Below, piece by piece: positions 5,929 to 7,849 of a stretch of DNA of 7,849 bases (its first letter is position 1; each line of letters begins with the position of its first letter). The notes under the pieces were generated by a model. That model was not told where the DNA came from. It saw nothing but the letters and a program-made list of their open reading frames with translations, and made no database searches. The DNA is from Candidatus Woesearchaeota archaeon CG10_big_fil_rev_8_21_14_0_10_32_24 (GTDB lineage: Archaea; Nanobdellota; Nanobdellia; Woesearchaeales; GW2011-AR9), in contig PCYG01000028.1 in assembly GCA_002763025.1 (NCBI GenBank), forward strand, positions 3,604-11,452, read 5' to 3'. The position numbers were made by a program, and so were the translations under genes.

Positions 5929-6822
5929 CTAATTAGGTAAAGCTTCATCACCATGTAACCTTGCAAGTGGATAATCGGAAGGATCTTTAAAACGTGCTTG
6001 GATTATTTTTTGATTACGAATCTCTCTCTCAGCATCTTGACGAGATCTGTTCCATAAATAGGACACATAAATCTCCGTTCTTTGTTCAAGAAATGAAGAA
6101 GAAATATCATCAAAATAGCGTATGAGATTTGGATTCTTTCTCAATGAAGTCATAAGCGCAATTACAGAAGAAATTGCATTATGACGATACTCTTGTCTAA
6201 ATTTTCGTTCACGAGTGATTATTTTTTCATCTGAAATAAAAGAATTCTGAACGGAAATTGTTCTCCCCCAACGTTGCCCATAAATGGGTGTCTTCTCTTT
6301 TACATATTTAAATAAAGTTTCAAACCATGATTTGAGAGTATAATTTTGAACACACCCTTCATCATAGACGTGACGTGGGAGATAATTAATTAGAGTATGA
6401 TGTGGATTTTCTAAATTTTTGATAGAATCCACCAAATCTGTTGGAAATCGTCCTTTACGAACTAATAAATTAAGATCTCCTGTAGTTGGTCCTCTAGGAA
6501 ATACTTCCAAATCTAATAAATTTGTTTCAATATCCTTTCCTAAATTATAAAGACTCATTGTCAACATATTTCGTAAATAAAATTCAGTTTTAGAAGGATT
6601 AAGAGGTGAAGGTTTACTAGAAATTTGATTAATCAAAGGTAAAAGATTTACAAATACATCCGAATCTGTAGGTTCACGATATTTTTGAATCATCAGAAGA
6701 TCTGTTTGTACAGGATTAAGATATTTTCCATACACCACATTATCTAAAATAGGTTCATAACCATTAATTGAGAGAATTGAATCTGTCCTCCCATCTACTA
6801 TATTCTGAATTCCTTGCATCAA
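5929..6822 (-). CDS. unrecognised 297-aa protein
   Basis: I cannot assign a family. The protein is soluble-looking, with no signal peptide or transmembrane segment. It contains several aromatic and basic stretches, such as GQRWGRTISVQNSF (residues 182-195) and RERKFRQEYRHNAISSVIALMTSL (204-227). A strongly charged, probably helical C-terminal region covers about 245-280 (EQRTEIYVSYLWNRSRQDAEREIRNQK). There is one cysteine (C157) and no clear nucleotide-binding or metal motif. Codons look like those of its neighbours. The start is MM: M1 at 6822 and M2 at 6819 are both about 25 bp from the TATA box, so a leaderless mRNA is expected. A structured insertion lies just upstream of its promoter. 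Confidence 0.85.
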   Translation of the reverse strand: MMQGIQNIVDGRTDSILSINGYEPILDNVVYGKYLNPVQTDLLMIQKYREPTDSDVFVNLLPLINQISSKPSPLNPSKTEFYLRNMLTMSLYNLGKDIETNLLDLEVFPRGPTTGDLNLLVRKGRFPTDLVDSIKNLENPHHTLINYLPRHVYDEGCVQNYTLKSWFETLFKYVKEKTPIYGQRWGRTISVQNSFISDEKIITRERKFRQEYRHNAISSVIALMTSLRKNPNLIRYFDDISSSFLEQRTEIYVSYLWNRSRQDAEREIRNQKIIQARFKDPSDYPLARLHGDEALPN

Positions 6823-6841
6823 AACGGATTAAGAGATTTCT

Positions 6842-6849
6842 TTTATAAA
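6842..6849 (-). promoter_or_regulatory. TATA box of the 297-aa gene (leaderless)
   Basis: TTTATAAA is centred about 23-26 bp before the tandem ATG codons at 6822/6819, so transcription should start at the initiation codon. The 8-bp direct repeat of the upstream insertion begins at 6856, leaving 6 bp (AAAATC on the minus strand) where the BRE belongs. Confidence 0.6.
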
Positions 6850-6863
6850 GATTTTGACTTAAA

Positions 6864-7068
6864 GTAATACTTTAGCAAAATGAAGCAGAGATAGCACCGA
6901 CTCACTTTTCTGCTGGTAAGATTGCACTGCGGGCACCCCGTAAGCACGAGCAACGAGTTGCTGGGGGTTCCTTTCGGAACCGGACGTCACCCACCAGCAA
7001 AGAAATGTTAGAGTCGATAAACGTTCATAAATTGGTGCTTTCTCTGCTTCAGAACACTAAAGTATTAC
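6864..7068. mobile_element. 205-bp structured element with exact 8-bp direct repeats
   Basis: Inverted ends GTAATACTTTAG (6864-6875) and its complement (7057-7068) are abutted on both sides by GACTTAAA (6856-6863 and 7069-7076), an exact 8-bp target-duplication pattern. Pairing continues inward: GAAGCAGAGA (6882-6891) with TCTCTGCTTC (7041-7050), AGCACC (6893-6898) with GGTGCT (7034-7039), GACTC (6899-6903) with GAGTC (7011-7015), and TGCTGGT (6911-6917) with ACCAGCA (6993-6999). Inside is a GC-rich multi-hairpin core unlike the AT-rich surroundings. No ORF is present. The right direct repeat contains the TAA stop of the surface protein gene, so that stop survived insertion. Confidence 0.8.
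6911..6999 (-). ncRNA. candidate structured RNA core of the 205-bp element
   Basis: A closing stem (6911-6917 with 6993-6999) encloses three hairpins: CGGG/CCCG (6930-6940), AGCAA/TTGCT (6949-6962) and GGTTCC/GGAACC (6966-6981). I prefer the minus strand because the last hairpin then has a GAAA loop, a stable GNRA tetraloop, where the plus strand has UUUC. I checked for tRNA, SRP RNA, RNase P RNA and common ribozyme signatures and saw none. Transcription is not shown; it would be read through from the surface protein gene on the minus strand. Confidence 0.35.
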
Positions 7069-7071
7069 GAC

Positions 7072-7849
7072 TTAAAATTCATCTTCTTGATGAAACCTAC
7101 GAATGACAAAGAATACAATAAGGATTATAAAAATAGATCCTACAATAATCCACACAATCTTGTTTGTAAGAAGATCTTTAAGGTCTTTAAGGAACGTTTT
7201 GATAAATGTTAAATCGAGAGGTTTAGATTGTGTTTCTAATTTTTTTGTTTGAGCTGTCCCAATAGTAGTAGATGTAATCTCTGTAACTCTTTTTCTGACA
7301 ATATATGACAATTCTTTTGTTTCTCCTGCTGCCAAGTAATCAAAATGCCATTGCACTACTGGATCTTCTTCCAAGATTTGAGGTTGTTCGTTAGGGAATG
7401 TGATTGTTGATGCATACATTGTAATATCTTTTGGAATGACTTCAATGATATTAACATTTGTTAAATCTTCAGGTGCGGTAAATGTAAGGTATATTTTTGA
7501 CCTAAATATAGCATTATTTGTAATTGGATCTTCCACACGATATGTGACTAGGTTTTTTGTAATATCCAATTTAATAAGAAGTTTTTTCTCAATAGTTCGT
7601 TGAATTTCTTCTATAATTGTTTTACCTTTGGCATTTGTAATTGCATTAATTGCTAAATTTAATCCTGAAAAATCACTTGATAATCCTGAAGATTTACCTT
7701 CTTCTATCACATTAAGTTTAGAGGTTCCTAATTCATCGCCAACTGTTGATAAAATTTCATCAGATATTTTACGGGATACACCGCTATTACTTGATGAAGG
7801 AGTTGGTGTGGTTTCTGAAGTAGTGGTTTTTTTATCTGTGGAAGTTGAA
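7072..7849 (-). CDS. C-terminal part of a membrane-anchored surface protein (5' end outside window)
   Basis: The frame stays open to the window edge, so 258 codons are visible and the true start lies beyond 7849; the GTG at 7710 is internal. The visible part begins with a Ser/Thr/Pro-rich stretch (about residues 1-36, STSTDKKTTTSETTPTPSSS), typical of an extracellular linker and possibly glycosylated. A predicted beta-rich, Ig-like domain follows at about 96-188 (VTYRVEDPITNNAIFRSKIYLTF, VNIIEVIPKDI, VVQWHFDYLAAGETKELSYIVRKRV). The protein ends in one transmembrane helix (about 231-249) and a short charged cytoplasmic tail RRFHQEDEF. Similar repeats occur in archaeal cell-surface proteins, where IEVIPK and GETKELSY-like strands recur; this is recollection of style rather than a firm family. 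Its stop codon lies in the direct repeat of the adjacent insertion. Confidence 0.82.
   Translation of the reverse strand, partial: STSTDKKTTTSETTPTPSSSNSGVSRKISDEILSTVGDELGTSKLNVIEEGKSSGLSSDFSGLNLAINAITNAKGKTIIEEIQRTIEKKLLIKLDITKNLVTYRVEDPITNNAIFRSKIYLTFTAPEDLTNVNIIEVIPKDITMYASTITFPNEQPQILEEDPVVQWHFDYLAAGETKELSYIVRKRVTEITSTTIGTAQTKKLETQSKPLDLTFIKTFLKDLKDLLTNKIVWIIVGSIFIILIVFFVIRRFHQEDEF

Noticed and set aside
6864..7068. tRNA, SRP RNA, RNase P RNA or a known ribozyme
   Set aside because: There is no tRNA cloverleaf or T-loop, no SRP helix-8 loop signature, no RNase P conserved core, and no hammerhead core or twister-like motif that I could find on either strand.
7400..7603. 67-codon plus-strand frame antisense to the surface protein gene
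   Set aside because: It looks hydrophobic only because it is the complement of beta-strand coding sequence; no start signals are seen.
7708..7710. GTG at 7710 as the start of the surface protein
   Set aside because: The frame continues open to the window edge with a Ser/Thr-rich extracellular-type sequence, so this GTG encodes an internal valine.
1..7849. CRISPR array, full insertion sequence or prophage genes
   Set aside because: No regularly spaced repeats, transposase, integrase or phage structural genes are visible on either strand.

Overview
The window looks archaeal. It carries a eukaryote-type EF-1A (GTP-binding motifs [17 protein letters not shown]), archaeal-type ribosomal protein S10, a Spt5/NusG of the archaeal NGN+KOW form behind a Sec61-gamma/SecE, and a family-4 [4Fe-4S] uracil-DNA glycosylase. 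TTTATAAA-type TATA boxes sit about 25 bp ahead of several start codons, and transcription units end in runs of T. The sequence is AT-rich and compact. A DPANN-type archaeon (for example Woesearchaeota-like) would fit, but that is inference from overall style, not from a marker I can place.

Layout. 1-243: possible terminator of an upstream unit, then the TATA box, leader and Shine-Dalgarno of EF-1A. 244-1545: EF-1A (+). 1669-1983: S10 (+) with its own TATA box. 1988-2104: a 101-bp foldback element with 18-bp inverted ends and an 8-bp direct repeat. 2146-3117: Fic-domain protein (-), head-to-head with an AbiEii-type nucleotidyltransferase (+, 3212-3985). 3987-4223: small cysteine-containing two-helix membrane protein (-). 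4277-4540: a 246-bp MITE-like element with 16-bp inverted ends and an 8-bp direct repeat. 4605-5277: secE-nusG operon (-). 5352-5909: uracil-DNA glycosylase (+), divergent from secE across one palindromic TATA box. 5929-6822: unrecognised 297-aa protein (-). 6856-7076: a 205-bp element with inverted ends, an exact 8-bp direct repeat and a GC-rich, highly structured core. 7072-7849: C-terminal part of a membrane-anchored surface protein (-), running off the window.

How it works together. The window mixes core information processing (translation elongation, small ribosomal subunit, transcription elongation, protein translocation, uracil repair) with an accessory Fic/nucleotidyltransferase pair that resembles toxin-type or regulatory enzymes acting by nucleotide transfer. 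The most unusual content is between the genes. Three unrelated short non-coding elements each have perfect inverted ends and 8-bp flanking direct repeats. Two of them lie exactly 6 bp upstream of a TATA box. The third-listed one (6864-7068) looks like a mobile element carrying a folded RNA that I could not match to any family I know.
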